A DNA stretch of 64,000 nucleotides. Source: Fremontodendron californicum (Eukaryota; Streptophyta; Magnoliopsida; Malvales; Malvaceae). The stretch covers positions 21,694,126-21,758,125 of the forward strand of contig JAULJL010000024.1 of the NCBI GenBank assembly GCA_030761205.1, written 5' to 3'. This document shows, piece by piece, positions 63,781 through 64,000 of this stretch (positions within the stretch are counted from its first letter, which is position 1; each line of letters opens with the position of its first letter). The notes below the pieces were generated by a model. It was not told the DNA's origin and ran no database searches. It worked only from the letters and a program-made list of their open reading frames with translations. The translations under genes and the position numbers were made by a program.

Positions 63781-64000
63781 TAATTACCCTTTCCCAGTCC
63801 TCTATCAATCAGTGTCGTTGGATCCAACCACTTGGCATCTATAAGAGATTGTACTTTGTTCTTGAGTGCAATGCAGTGCTCAATGCTATGCCCAACAGTT
63901 CCACAGTGATAATCACACTGGGATATGGTAGTGACAGGGGTTTTAATGGCACATAAGCAACCAAGTGATTTTGGATCAACATAGGGAAAAGCTCTTGGTA
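63781..64000 (-). pseudogene. Second gag fragment, zinc-knuckle region, cut by the window edge
   Basis: The minus strand reads LIQNHLVAYVPLKPLSLPYP, then after a frame break CDYHCGTVGHSIEHC and ALKNKVQSLID. This is the same CxxH-GHxxxxC knuckle region as 47180, from a more divergent copy. It lies upstream of the outer gag start, so it belongs to another element or a duplicated piece. Confidence 0.7.

Overview
This window is from a plant nuclear genome, most likely a eudicot. It is AT-rich, holds no intact host gene, and consists almost wholly of nested LTR retrotransposons. Most belong to one giant Ty3/gypsy family whose LTRs are 4.8-5.9 kb. A tRNA-Arg-type primer site, an extra ORF upstream of gag, a second RNase H and a GT-AG intron between protease and reverse transcriptase place that family in the Ogre/Tat lineage. 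Every copy is on the minus strand. The host species cannot be told from the sequence.

Layout, left to right. (1) 1-2916 is an Ogre LTR end abutting a broken ORF1. (2) 2917-9028 is the 5' end of a second Ogre copy: ORF1 fragment, leader, tRNA-Arg primer site and a 4.95 kb LTR. (3) 9029-13894 is non-Ogre DNA. It carries a 1.4 kb element with ~190 bp terminal inverted repeats enclosing a broken gene-like ORF, plus a possible exon remnant. (4) 13895-25835 is a solo Ogre LTR with a perfect 5-bp target duplication (TAAAG). It is interrupted by a 7.1 kb degenerate Ty1-copia element (14906-22040, target duplication ATATA). (5) 25836-27680 is non-Ogre DNA with a zinc-finger-like terminal exon remnant and an LTR-like fragment. 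(6) 27681-33546 and 57863-64000 are the two halves of an outer Ogre copy: 3' LTR, polypurine tract, 63-bp tandem repeats, a long 3' untranslated part and gag, with no pol. (7) 33547-57862 is a complete but inactivated 24.3 kb Ogre element inserted into the tandem array of the outer copy.

The 24.3 kb element shows the full gene order on the minus strand: 5' LTR, primer site, leader, ORF1, gag, protease, intron, reverse transcriptase, RNase H, second RNase H, integrase, tandem-repeat 3' UTR, polypurine tract, 3' LTR. It carries several nonsense codons and frameshifts. The outer copy lacks pol but keeps the 3' UTR block, so it resembles a gag-only non-autonomous derivative that would depend on a pol-bearing relative.

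The most interesting signals are the in-frame 175-nt intron, the pol-less outer copy with its conserved 3' untranslated module, the LTR-edge clusters of TTGAC motifs, the recurrent GGCCGAATGGCC motif inside the LTRs, and the 63-bp repeat array that is open on both strands. I found no wholly new system. All identities rest on reading translated motifs and repeat structure by eye, without database searches.
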